Below, one piece after another: positions 27,501-38,719 of a DNA stretch of 64,000 nucleotides. Within the stretch, counting starts at the first letter, position 1. Every line of letters starts with the position of its first letter. Made by a program: the position numbers and the translations under genes. The notes below the pieces were generated by a model, which was given only the letters and a program-made list of their open reading frames with translations, made no database searches and was not told where the DNA came from. Source of the DNA: Prunella strophiata (Eukaryota; Chordata; Aves; Passeriformes; Prunellidae); assembly GCA_036583965.1 (NCBI GenBank), contig JAZBQD010000015.1:22163310-22227309 (forward strand), written 5' to 3'.

Positions 27501-27745
27501 TGTCAAGGTTTAACCTCAGCTGGCAGCCAAGCTCCTCACAGCTGCTTGCTCACTCCCACACCAATGGGACAAGAGAGAAAATCAGGAGGATAAAAGCTTA
27601 AAAAACTCATGTGTTGAGACAAAGACAATTTAATAGGGAAAGCAAAAGCTGTACACACAAGCAAAGCAAAGCAAGGAAGTAATGAATTCCTGAGACTCTG
27701 CATAAATGGCCTAGAAAAGCCTTGATCTGAGCATAAAGTAGAATA
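27501..27745 (-). mobile_element. Truncated avian LTR, minus orientation
   Basis: The left end reads TGTCAAGGTTTAACCTCAGC, matching the reversed 3' end of a common avian ERV LTR (family text like GGTTTAACCCCAGCCGGCAA, then CTGCTTGCTCACTCCC, then TTTAATAG). On the minus strand TTTAAT at 27629-27634 gives an ATTAAA poly(A) variant in the expected position. The interior is partly deleted (a recognisable AGAAAAGCCTTGA piece follows at about 27713-27725), and the copy stops where the CR1 begins. No second end or target duplication was found. The family match is from memory. Confidence 0.7.
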
Positions 27746-27749
27746 AATT

Positions 27750-28300
27750 GCCCCTGCCCATGGAGGGAGGTGATTGTGCCCCTCTGCTTGCCCTGGTGAG
27801 ACCCCACCTGGAGGACTGCATCCAGCCCTGGAGCCCTCAGCACAGGGAAGACATGGACATGTTTAAGTGAGCCCAGGGGAGGGTCACAAAGATGATCAGA
27901 TGGATGGAACTCCTCTCCTATGAGGAAGGGCTGAGACTAGAGAAGGCTCCAAGGAGACCTTAGAGGAGCCTTCCAGTAACTGAAAGGAATCAACAAGAAA
28001 TGGGGACAGACTTTTTAGCAGGGCATGTGGCAATAAGGACAAGGAGCAAAGGTTTTAAACTAAAGGAGGGCAGATTCAGATTAGATTTAAGGAATCTTTT
28101 TACAGTGAGGGCAGTGAAACTCTGTCACAGGTTGCCCAGAGAGGCTGTAGATGCTCCATCCCTGGAGAAATTCAAGGTCAGATGCAACAGGGCTCTGAGT
28201 AACCTGATCAAGTTGAAGCAGCTCCTGCTCATTACAGCAGGGTTGGACTAAATGATCTTTAATGATGTTTTTCAACCCAAACTATTCTCTATGTTCTCTC
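27750..28300 (+). mobile_element. CR1 LINE, 3' part
   Basis: Typical CR1 3' sequence, including GGTGAGACCCCACCTGGAGG, AACTCCTCTCCTATGAGGAA, GACTTTTTAGCAGGGCATGT, CACAGGTTGCCCAGAGAGGC and the terminal TTTTTCAACCCAAACTATTC. It is 5'-truncated and begins directly after the LTR fragment. The 84-codon reading frame inside is element-derived and not a gene. Confidence 0.92.
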
Positions 28301-29103
28301 ACTTCTAACACTCCCTAAGTCACTAATGTACTTGCTTTAGGGGCTACTAGAGAGAGGTATATACAGATATATATTGTTCTGTGCTGCATTGAACATACAT
28401 AAGCTATGGCCTTTTCTGCATTGTTACCCTGTGGCTTGGAATTTCTTTAAAAGGTATTAATACAAAAATATTTGTAAATATTTATACAAATATAAAGAAA
28501 CATAATGATGTTGCTGACATTCTTTAAATTCTTATTACACTCCCTAGCTTTTTCAAGTTTGGAGCTGATTAGACATAGGGGATTTACTGGGTGTCATTAG
28601 TTGAGATATTTCTATTATGCATGCACTTCTCATAAAGGACCTGGAATTTCCATTTCTGCCACAGCATAAAATAAAAATAAAAACAGTACTCCACATTTTG
28701 CTAAAGAAGATAAGAACTCATCATCAAAAACAGTGGTACAATCTGCTAATACACGTGATTTATGTATCCTGTGGTATGGGCAAGGAAGAGAAAAAGCTCT
28801 TACTGCTAGCAACATGTTTCCCTGCCTAATTTCAAAGAATATACATACAGAAATAAAATGTAATCAATAGGATGATAGTAATGACACAGTTAATTGAAGA
28901 TATCCAGACTTTTCCTCTGAAGACCTAGAAGAAATCTCCACTCTAAACCAGAAGGACTTTGGCTTTCACTCTTGTTAGAAACACAGCCCTCTACAGTTTA
29001 AACAATTGATCTCACTAATGGTGCAGAGAAGTGCCTGTGTACTCATTTATTTAGGAAGAAATTGTTTTTTTAATTGAGTGACAAATAATGATTTCACAGA
29101 GAA

Positions 29104-29762
29104 AATCATAGAATCATAGAATGGTTTGTGTTGGAAGGGACTTTAGAGATCACCTAGTTCCAATTTCACTAGGTCAGGTTGCTCAGAGCTCCATCCAGCC
29201 TGGCTTAAACACTTGCAGAGATGGGGCATTAGCAACTTCTCTGTGCAACCTGTGCCAGTGCCTCACCAGCCTCACTACCTCACCCAAGGAATCTGGATTC
29301 CTTCCTAAATATCTAATCTAAACCTCCTCTCTAAGTATGAAGCCATTGCCCCTTGACCTGTCACTACATGCTCTTCTAAATAGACTCTCCTCATCTTATG
29401 CACTTCCTTCAGGCCACAATCAGCTCATCCCTAAGCCTTCTCCAGGCTGAACAATTGCAATTCCTTCAGCCTTTCCTCACAGGAGAGGTGCTCTGTACTT
29501 CTAATCATCTTCATGGCCCTCCTCTGCACTCACCCCAGCAGGTCCTCAGTCCTTATCCTGGGGTCCTCAGAGCTGGATGCAGCTCAGGTGGGGTCTCACA
29601 AGGGGACACCAGAGAGGCAGAATCCCCTCTCTCACCCTGCTGGCCACGTTGTTTTAGATGCAGCCCAGGACATATTTGGCTTTCTGGGCTATAAGTGCAC
29701 ATTGCTGGGTCATGTCCACCTCTCTCACCAATCAGTACCCTCAAGTTCTTCTTTGGAGCGCT
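29104..29762 (-). mobile_element. CR1 LINE, minus orientation
   Basis: The reversed CR1 terminus AAAATCATAGAATCATAGAA is followed by GGTTTGTGTTGGAAGGGACT, then CTGTGCCAGTGCCTCACCAG, CTTCTCCAGGCTGAACAA and TCCTGGGGTCCTCAGAGCTG. The resemblance fades near 29760. The copy is 5'-truncated. Plus-strand reading frames of about 100 codons across it are antisense noise. Confidence 0.93.
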
Positions 29763-30860
29763 TCAAAGTTAAAAGCTTCCAAAAACAAGGCAAAGAACAG
29801 CTAAAAAAAACCCTTTTAGTACTACTTAAACCTTGATTATAACATATTTCTAATTCTCTAGTGAGGCTCAAATTAGACATGGGAAACAGCTTTTAGCTTT
29901 GGAAACTGTCTTTCTTTTCTTCTTAAACCAGTCTAATGCAGTGCAATCTCCTTGATTTTTGTCTGTTGATAGCTTCTTTTTGTGGCACTGAGGACAAAGC
30001 ACTGCAAAAAATAGCACTGGGAAGCAAGTAAACCTCTGAGTGTCGAAAGTCTGGAGTAAGGAGAGATGAGGTCTGGGGCAGAAGAGATGAAGCATTGCAG
30101 GAAGAAGACAGAAAATGGTCAAGTCTGGGGCTGGGGAAATCAAAGTGGAGTGAAGAGCCAAGCCGGATACTGCGGCTCAGTCTCGCCTGGGGCTGTCAGC
30201 TCACTCAGAAACATGTTCTGGGGTTGAGAGGACAGGACTGCCACTGGCCAGAACTGTGAGCAGCTGTTTGGACAGGCCCTGCAAAGAGGGCACAGTGCCC
30301 AAGGTGAGCCAGCCTAGGGAAAGACTGGGTTTGCAGAGCACTGGCAACCTTAACAGCAGTGCAGCAAGACACTGAGATTACACAAGCAACTTTCTTTTTC
30401 TGTTTTTAGGGAGGCTGATGATCTTACAACAGAAGGGCAGATTTAAAGAAGAGTGGAGAAGGGAAATGTGAGAGGTTTTAGATAGATTTATTTTTAAAAA
30501 GCAATGCAATATCCAAGAGGAAATGTCAAGGAAGGAGCTGGGTATACAAGACTGGAGGGGAAATCTGTGAATGATTTGCAAGTCTAGTAACTAAAAATAA
30601 CATGGATTAAGCCTTTTGACTGGGGAGGTGAGGGAGAGAAGAGGGAAGCCAAGCCCAGAGCCTGGTGCTTATGTGCTGAAATCAGGCAGCAACAGTGCCA
30701 GAGAGAGGGCTTCTCTGTGGACACCCTCCTGCCACCTGGCAGCCCAGCTCAGGGGCACTTCAGATGAGAAGTACTGCCAAATGTGCTCGTCTGCACATGG
30801 GGTTTTAAATTAAGACCTGTTTTGTGTAGTGTCATGAAGCCATTACAAGTCATGTGTACC

Positions 30861-30899
30861 AAAAAAAAAGAGGGAAAAAGAAAAAAAGGAGAAGAAAAT
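30861..30899. repeat. Purine-rich A/G tract
   Basis: Almost pure A and G for about 40 bases (one strand purine). Low-complexity sequence without further structure. Confidence 0.8.
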
Positions 30900-33013
30900 G
30901 AAACACAAACTGGCCTGTGTAAAAAAGCCAAGCGCAGAGTCAGCAGAGAACTCCTCCACCCCATGCCTTGCTCTGGTCCTGTAACATGTTTTCAAGTCCT
31001 ACAAAAGGAATAAGACACTGTCCACCTTTAAAACACACTTTACTTCCTCTTCAGGAATACATTCTTCCTTAAGGGTACTTGTGATCTCATCAAACTGTGG
31101 AGCAGAAAATGCAATGTGGGGCCCACTCCCACACTCTCTGGGATTACAAATATCAGACACAGTTTGATCTTAATGAGAGGTGGGTCTGTATTCTGCCTCT
31201 GCTACCCCACTCTTTGGATTAGAAAAACAAATCTGTTAGGCTATTCTGAGAGCTGATGAGTCAGAAAATGAAGCAGGCACACTTCTGTTTCCATACTGAA
31301 AATTTATACCTTAAAAAATGACAGTAAGGACAAGATGCCCCTTACTTCATTTGGGAAGGATTTCAGCACTTCACCATGTCAACCATGTTAGAGACTTGAA
31401 AAACAAAACCAATAACACACAACAGTACTATCAGGTTTTTAAGATTTTTATAGATAATCAAAGCTCAGATTTTTTTTCTTGACTCTTCTGGGTAAATTAA
31501 AGCTTGCAGAGAAGCAGCAGTCCACAAGACAGAGAGCAAAATTGCTATGGAGGGCTGTATATCTAAATTTACCAGCAGATTAGCAACCTTTTATGTTTGC
31601 AGTTGCCCCTCTGCTATGTCAACACAGTAGGAAAATGGAAGATTTAACTACTTGCTAAATACACATTCAACCAAATGTTCAAATGAAGGAATAAATGCAT
31701 TTGCAGTGTAACAGCATATGCAGATATTTCACACTAAGTAGATTTAATAGAATTGAAAACGTGAAGGTCAGAATAAAACACTCAGCCTTGGGAATGTGAA
31801 AAGAATGTAAGAACAAGATGTTAATATCAGGCATATTTGATTAAAGAAAAAAACCAGAACTATAAAAGTAGTCATTTAATTATGTTTCACAACATATCTC
31901 CTAGACAGCAAACAATTACACCACCACAAAAAATTCAGAAAAATGTTTAGCAAAATATTTTGCAAGCATGTTAAAATTGCATTTATTTGACTTCAATTAA
32001 ACTAGCAGAAAAGAAATTACTCTGGTGATCATATTTTTAATAAAACATATCTTTAGTCCTCATATATTAGCCAGTGAATTTGGACTGGAGAAAGGTAGCT
32101 TCATACAAAGACTACAGTGAACTGTACAAAAATCTGTCTAATGGTTTTCCAGTTGCATTAGTTATGGGCATAATTCTGATGAGAGTTACAATTTCAAATT
32201 TAAATAAGTTTTAAGGGGGAAAAACTGTCTAATTAACTCCTTATGAGTAATAATAACTCAGTTAGTACCTTAAAATTCTTACATGCATTGTTTTAAAAAC
32301 ATTTCTGCAGTTTTCTCTGTCTTTTTTCTATAAAGCAGTAAATTGGTCATGCCAGATCCATGTCTTCATCTATAGGAAAGCTGATTTATGAAGTCCCAGT
32401 TAGCTTAATGCTGGCAAACAGACAAAGAAGAGAAATGGCACCTATCATCTATCACCATACATTTCTCCCTTTTTCATGTTTCATCACCGTCTAGGAATGC
32501 AGGAAAGCTGTGTAAAAGGTGTGATGACTGGGGTTAGATTTTTGTCAACAATCATTCTTCCTTCATCAAGCTACTTTAGAGCTATCTAGCTCTATCACCA
32601 TCCTACCCTGGCTGTGAAAGAGCAAAAATGTTCCCTGTTCATCTACTTGACTGCTGGTGTTCACTGGCTCTGGCAGCTCCCCACAGCAAGTGTTCTCTTA
32701 CATGGAAGAACAGGACTCTCAGAAGCACTTTGAGGCAGAGTCCAAGCAGACACTCCCTGGTCTGAGGCAGACATGACTGAGCATGGCCTCAGTGCACAGC
32801 AACAGCACGAGCAGGGAGCTGCTCACTCTGCAGCACAGCCACCACTGTGGTGGCCTTTGGAGTGTAGCCTTCCCTGGAGTCTGCACCGACTACTGCAGTG
32901 GAAGCAGGGGTTCAGATAGCATTCACTGGCAGCCCTTACCCTGGCTGCAGTTCAAGCAATTGAAGAGAAAGAGGAAAAGTTTGTCATTTGACAAATTCAC
33001 AGCTCAGCCATTG

Positions 33014-33018
33014 ACTTC
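33014..33018. repeat. Target-site duplication ACTTC, left copy
   Basis: ACTTC directly precedes the TG of the LTR and recurs exactly at 33500-33504 after its terminal CA. Confidence 0.75.
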
Positions 33019-33499
33019 TGTACTGGTTTGAAAGTAAAAACTAGTGAGACACTCTAAGTCAGAAATACAATTTAATAGAAAACTAAAATAAAATACATGC
33101 AAAGGAAAGAAAGAAGAAGAAAAAAAAACAAAACAGAGTCAAAGTGCGACCTGATATCTTTCCCTCCTAGCTGCAATGCTGATAGCAGTCCCAAATGAAA
33201 TGGTCCCACCCAAGCAGTGAGGCTGGCAGCAGACAGTCCTGTGTCTGGAGAACAGGACTGACCCTTCAGTCTCAAAACCCAAACTTTATCCCATGAAACT
33301 GCCTGGCCCTCCCCCTTGGGCAGAGCACCTCACAATGGACTATTGTAACTTCTATGAATTATGTGATAAGGCCTTGATGGGCCATTAACATGAGAATCCC
33401 GCAGCAGGAGGTAAGAGATAAGGAGAACACTGCCTCCTCCCAGTTTTAACAGTACAAGGAGATGGTAATAAAATACATCCTGCATTGCAACCCAGGACA
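33019..33499 (-). mobile_element. Solo LTR with 5-bp duplication, ERVL-like
   Basis: This 481-bp element starts TGTACTGGTTTGAAAG, ends CCCAGGACA, and is flanked by ACTTC on both sides, so its limits are well fixed. No viral genes adjoin it. Minus orientation is favoured because the minus strand begins TGTCCTGGGTT, like related avian LTRs, and has an ATTAAA poly(A) variant (33071-33076) about 52 bp from the 3' end. Five-base duplications fit the ERVL-like class. It would be sense relative to CPQ. The orientation is an inference. Confidence 0.85.
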
Positions 33500-33504
33500 A
33501 CTTC
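33500..33504. repeat. Target-site duplication ACTTC, right copy
   Basis: Exact copy of 33014-33018, immediately after the LTR's terminal CA. Confidence 0.75.
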
Positions 33505-36500
33505 TGAAGATGTCCCCAGCCTGAGCAGCAGCTTGTGGACAGGTATGCACCTCTGGGCTTGGCAGGGCACCAAGAGCTGGCTAGCAATGAAGCAAGAGAG
33601 ACCCAAACACAGCCAAGAAAAGGTAGAAAACACATTTCTTGAACAAGGAAAGAGAGCTTGTGGGTAAACATTGCTGAAAGAAACCTGGGATGTGAACAAA
33701 GAACCTGTTGACTGTTTGATTTCTCCTGTGCTAGCAGAGATGGGACTCTGAAAATAAACTAGACTGTAGTGTCAAGTAACATACCCCATCAGTTTCTATT
33801 CTCAACAGGAAAAAAATCGATTCCAGATGTTTTAATTAAAAAAAGACATAACAATTATAATTTCTGAAGTTTTTCAGAAGAAAGCACTGAAATTCATCTA
33901 CCAAAATCAACTGGATTTCTAACACCAGTAGGCTCCCTGCTGCTATTAGGAGACTTAAAATACTATGTTTGGAAACCTGACACTGCCATACAACCACGTT
34001 CTTGGTTGTAGACCTTTATTACTTATTATTCAGTTCCTTCAAGCTCCCTTTAGGGATGAAAGGCCCACATTTCCAGCACTGGAGTGTGAGGTGGCTTTGG
34101 CAGGGCTGGAGGAGGGCAGAACATTGCAGCCTCAGCTGGGAAATGCCCCTCAGCCAAGCAATGTGGGAGCAGAGCTGGATTAGGAGCAAAGAGGCAGCAC
34201 TGGCTAAAGCTCTGAATCCACTGGACACATACTAGCTGCTTCTTGCTCAAATACCCTGTACACAAGTATGACTCCTGAGCAAGAAGAGCTGCAGGCTTGA
34301 AATGTTGGGAAAGGAGGACAAATATCTCCTTCAAAGACACTGACAACCAACATCCAAAGCAGGATCAAGTCCTGCAAACTGTCCAACCAAAGACAAAATA
34401 TGGCAGCAAAATAAATTTTGTGTGATTTTATGGTAATGTTCTATGTGTAGCTGACTATTTAGTCTTTTATCTCACCTGGAAAAGTAGCTTCTTTTGTAAA
34501 ACTTGTGTGAGAGAGGGACATGAGAAGCTGTTTCAAACTACACCAGAGCACTAACCAGACCAACATGAAAATGCTGAGGCAAGTCACATTGGCCAGCTCC
34601 AGAGATGCTCTTTTTTGCACATAAACTAACAAACTAACAAAAGTTTAGAACTATAAATGGAACCTGAAAACAATTTTGATTTGAGATTTCTAGGCTGTAA
34701 TTAGCAACACAGCTGTTGTTCTGTAAAACTAGAAAACTGCAATTTGCTTGAGTGCTGTCTCTCCTACAGCTTCCAAAGGCCCTCATCACACTACATTACA
34801 GCTCATCCAACACCCCATGGATTCCCTCAGCTTAATGATGGGACCCTGTTAGCCTTCCCTCTCCAGTGTCTTCCCATCATCTCTTAATTACTCCAAATAA
34901 CTCTCTCAATACTGCCATGGAGATATTTGCAATCTATCACACAGAGTTTGTAGACAGATTAAAAGGCAAGAGACTGGTGATTATCACAATGCTACATGTG
35001 CTCTGGTAACCAGGTGTTTGCCATCTTTAAGAAAAGAATAAAAGCACCTTCTTCCTGCCTCTCCTCAGGTGGAACATAAATGCACTTGCCCATCTCTCCT
35101 CACTCACCCATCTGAAGTGTATATCAGAACTTCCTTTTCTAAATATTTTTATGCCTCCATCAAAGTTAGTTAAAAAATCAAAAGATTAAAGCCTGCAGAG
35201 GGCTGGGCAGGGCAGCTGCTGCCAGACATGGCAGAAGACAAACTGCACGTTGCACAAGTTTACTGCCACAGACACTCTGCCTGCAAGTGTAGAAGGGGAA
35301 TTTTTTAAGCAGCAGAAGTCCTCAGCTAATCACAACAGCCTTGGCTTCCCTGAAGGAAAGGGAATTTGCCAGTTCAGACCAGTTCACAAATTGCCTCAGT
35401 AATTCTAAAAATGTCTTTATTCCCAGTAAAAGTAATAAGGAGTAATAACCAGCTGAAATGTTCATGTTTCTTCATATAAACAAAATCTGTGGAAACATTT
35501 CCAGCCTCTTCCTTTTTTAAGCACATCAGCCATGAAGCAGCTTGCCACAGATCTTGCCTATCAGTGGCATATGTAAGCTTCAACATTTAATTCATGTTTT
35601 TCTTTCCTTTGTGCTTCATTAAACTTCATTATTAATGGTGAGAAAAGACTCCTTTGAACACCCATAGTCAGTATGACCTTACTGAGTGAATTTTTTGGAT
35701 ATTAGCTACCAGCAAAGCAAGCAGCCATGAGAGTTTGGCTGAAACAGAGAACTTGATATGGATGCACTAAGGAAAATGTTTCTTTTTACTCTGGTCAGGA
35801 GCTGTCTACAGCCAGCATGGGCACCAACAGGGGCACAAGCTGGTACTGAAGTTTAACTATATGCTGCTGAAGGGATGTTTTGAGAGTGAAATTGCAGCTG
35901 CACAGAAAACATAGCAAGATACACCTTGTTGAAATACAGGCCATGTAGAAGTTGACATTTGCTCTGAATTTGCTGCCTGTGCTTCTTCCCTGAAGATGGA
36001 TGAGAGGGAATGGCACCACCAGCAGGTACCCCCTTCCCATCATCCCACCGTGGAAGATGAGCAGAGAGATATTACAGCTATTAGAAGCAAAGTATTCAAA
36101 CAGACTGAAACTTTCCACTTGTTAGCTCTTCTACTTTCCAGAGCTAGCTGAATGCTTATAACTTTAAACAGTGTTCAAAAACTACAGCAGATCACAATCA
36201 ACCCTATGCTCTTAAGGTATTACTCTACTGAAATGTATACATGGGATTTTACATCAATAAAATACTTTCATTCCGCTCTCTGCTAATATAATGCAAAACA
36301 GTTTCAGTTCAGTCTGATTTTCATGTAGTTGCCTTTCCCTCAAAAAGAAACAAGATTCATGTGAAGTCAAAATGGAAATGGAAAAAACAGAAGCCACCAA
36401 ATATTTGAAGACTATGTAAAACTGCTTCAGATTGTGCTGGACTGGTACATGTCTTTGTAGGGAGTGTGTAACTATTATGGTGTCTGAAAAGCTAAAAAAC

Positions 36501-37450
36501 CCAAAAGCAAAAAAATACTAAAAGAAAAAAAAATATCAATATGGCACAGAAATTACCACCACAATTAAAAAAATAAAAGTTAGCACTGAAGATTCAGGAA
36601 ATATGAGGAAGTATAAAGGCCAATACATTAAGTAATTGATTTACTTAGAAATAAAAGCAAGAACTATTAAAAATTTACTTGAGGCAAGAAAAAAATAACC
36701 TGTATTGCTTAAAATAAAATCTTATCATCCTAAACCATAATTTTAATGATTTTTCAATTAATTTCATGTATTTGGTCCTAAGTCAATAGCTATTAAATGG
36801 TTTTGGGAGGAGGCTATGTTGAAAGTACAGAATTGCATTTAAACTATAATATTCTTCAAGTATTACATGAAATTTTCAGAATCCAAATTAACAGGCATAA
36901 TTTGTGACTTGTCCATAAGCCATGTCCAAGGGTCACAGTGACATCATGATGAAATGCTATTAGACCATCACTGAAAACCCTGCTTTAATAGTGTAATAGT
37001 ATTTTGCTTTCATGAACCCAAAGGACAATGGCAGAAGTACTGGCGTTATTTCTTACTATACAATATAAATTAATATTCTAGAAATCATAGAATATTTCAA
37101 TTCATTTCTATTCATTTCAGAATGCTCATTTCAGCTTGAGGATCATATCACCACAGCTGTAAGATCAGTTATACTCTGGTAAATGCTTACAGAGTTTTAT
37201 GGCTACACAATTCACCATGGCTTTAAGACTCCCTGGACACAGTAAAAATTTCTACACATGCATAGAGTCAACTGAGTTGTCTTATCTTCATTTCAAATGT
37301 ATTTGGTGGACTAGTGTGAGACTAAATTTTTCAGGGTCCAAAAGGATATCAAACAAAGTCTCCACAGATCAAAACACTATGCTCATTCAAAACACAATCT
37401 ATGGAATTGATTTTAAATAAAAGTGATAAATTTGTTTCTCACACAATCTT

Positions 37451-37453
<3 letters not shown>

Positions 37454-37479
<26 letters not shown>
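37454..37479. repeat. T-rich homopolymer tract
   Basis: Two T runs separated by a single C. On the minus strand this is an A-rich tract, but no LINE tail or retrogene was recognised beside it. Confidence 0.9.
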
Positions 37480-37481
<2 letters not shown>

Positions 37482-37947
37482 TCAGATTTTAAATGCATAA
37501 GATATTAAATCTGCATTAACCAATCTACTATGGAGGCCAGTTTATAAAAGTCCCCTTAGTTATGAAGACCCAGAATCCCTCTCCCATTTTCCTGCAGAAC
37601 ACTGGTACAAAGAGAAGAGCAGAACACAACAGCTGCCCAGAACAGAGGGCATCAGCAAAGGCTCCAGAATTTCCCAGCTGAGAGAACAGCATTTCACCAC
37701 AGGTTGCACAGCAAACACACAGGCTACTACCAGAGGAAATCAAATATTTAAACAAGAAGAAAGTGATGCATTCCAGTCATGCGTGAAGGGAAACCCAGTG
37801 AATAAAAATTATACAATGCCACCATGAACTTGCCCTTAAGAAACACACAACAGTTTATTTTGAATGGAATAGAGTACCAAACACAGCAGAATAACTTTCT
37901 TTTCCTTAAAGGTGGAGGAAACACAGCCAATTTTTCCAAGCAATCAT

Positions 37948-37963
37948 AAAAAAAAAAAAAAAA
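37948..37963. repeat. Poly(A) tract
   Basis: A run of 16 A followed by further A/T-rich bases. No associated element was recognised. Confidence 0.85.
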
Positions 37964-38607
37964 TTAAAAAACACTAAAAGGAGTACACTTCGGATTCTTT
38001 GTAGAAGACTCCTATTTAGTTTGCTTTTAAAAGACCAAAAATTTAAACAGACACACTTTATTTTAGTTACAGATTGATAATCCGATCATTCCAAAGCTGA
38101 GAGATTAGAAGTTCAAACAATGCAAAATAAAGGAATAGGAACTCACAGGGATGTCTGATATTCACAACTGCAGTATGCAAGCAGCTAATCACATGACAGA
38201 GTTTGTCTACAAAGAGCTCTTCAAGAAAGACTGAGATTGTTAAAGTGCATAAATCCTTCCACTGGGAAGCAGGGAAAGCTAGTTTATTGTTTAAAGGCTG
38301 CCAGGGCAGGAGCAGCAGCTGATTTTAGTTTCTAATGAATACATTGGGCATTCCTCTTGACCACAGGTTACATTTGTGGAAAAAGGAAATAAGGAGGAAA
38401 AATAGATTCCATCTGATGAAGGAGGAAAAGCGTCCTTGGATATCAACTCAACAATCTAAAAAGTCTGTTTTAAACTAGTTTTGAGGGGTATAGTGACAAA
38501 ATATTTGTGCTCAGAGACATGGATAAAATAGAAAATCCAGTTTAGACATGATACAAAATGTCCTGGAAATGTAATGCATTAAAAATATTTTAAAATTAAA
38601 GATTTAC

Positions 38608-38719
38608 CCAGATCCTTAATGAGTGATAATGCTTCCCATGATATAAATGCTCCACCACCATCATCCATAGCTCCCTGCCCAACGTCCCAGCTGTCCAGAT
38701 GTCCACTGACCAACACAAC
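38608..38719 (-). CDS. CPQ: CPQ internal exon with first zinc-binding motif (His and bridging Asp)
   Basis: This 112-bp exon encodes 37 residues plus the first base of a glycine codon. The product begins [20 protein letters not shown] and ends in [11 protein letters not shown]. It matches human CPQ residues about 284-321. In the M28 family the His of SGHLDSWD (human His290) binds one zinc and the first Asp of AMDDGGG (human Asp302) bridges both metals; both are intact. The acceptor reads TTTTCCAG on the minus strand and the donor is G followed by GTAAAT, so the exon enters in phase 0 and leaves in phase 1, the phase needed by the exon at 23909-24000. There are no stops or frameshifts. The exon encoding the preceding residues (human AEITGSKYPEQ region) was not found to the right, so the upstream intron exceeds 25 kb. 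Confidence 0.95.

Larger units (their letters stand above)
24001..38607 (-). other. CPQ: CPQ intron of 14.6 kb
   Basis: This phase-1 intron lies between the first zinc-motif exon and the catalytic-Glu exon. It carries a truncated LTR and CR1 at 27.5-28.3 kb, a CR1 at 29.1-29.8 kb, a solo LTR at 33.0-33.5 kb, and several A or T homopolymers. GC-richer patches without recognised content lie at about 25540-25940, 30160-30360, 32640-33010 and 34060-34190. No other coding content could be supported. Confidence 0.85.
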
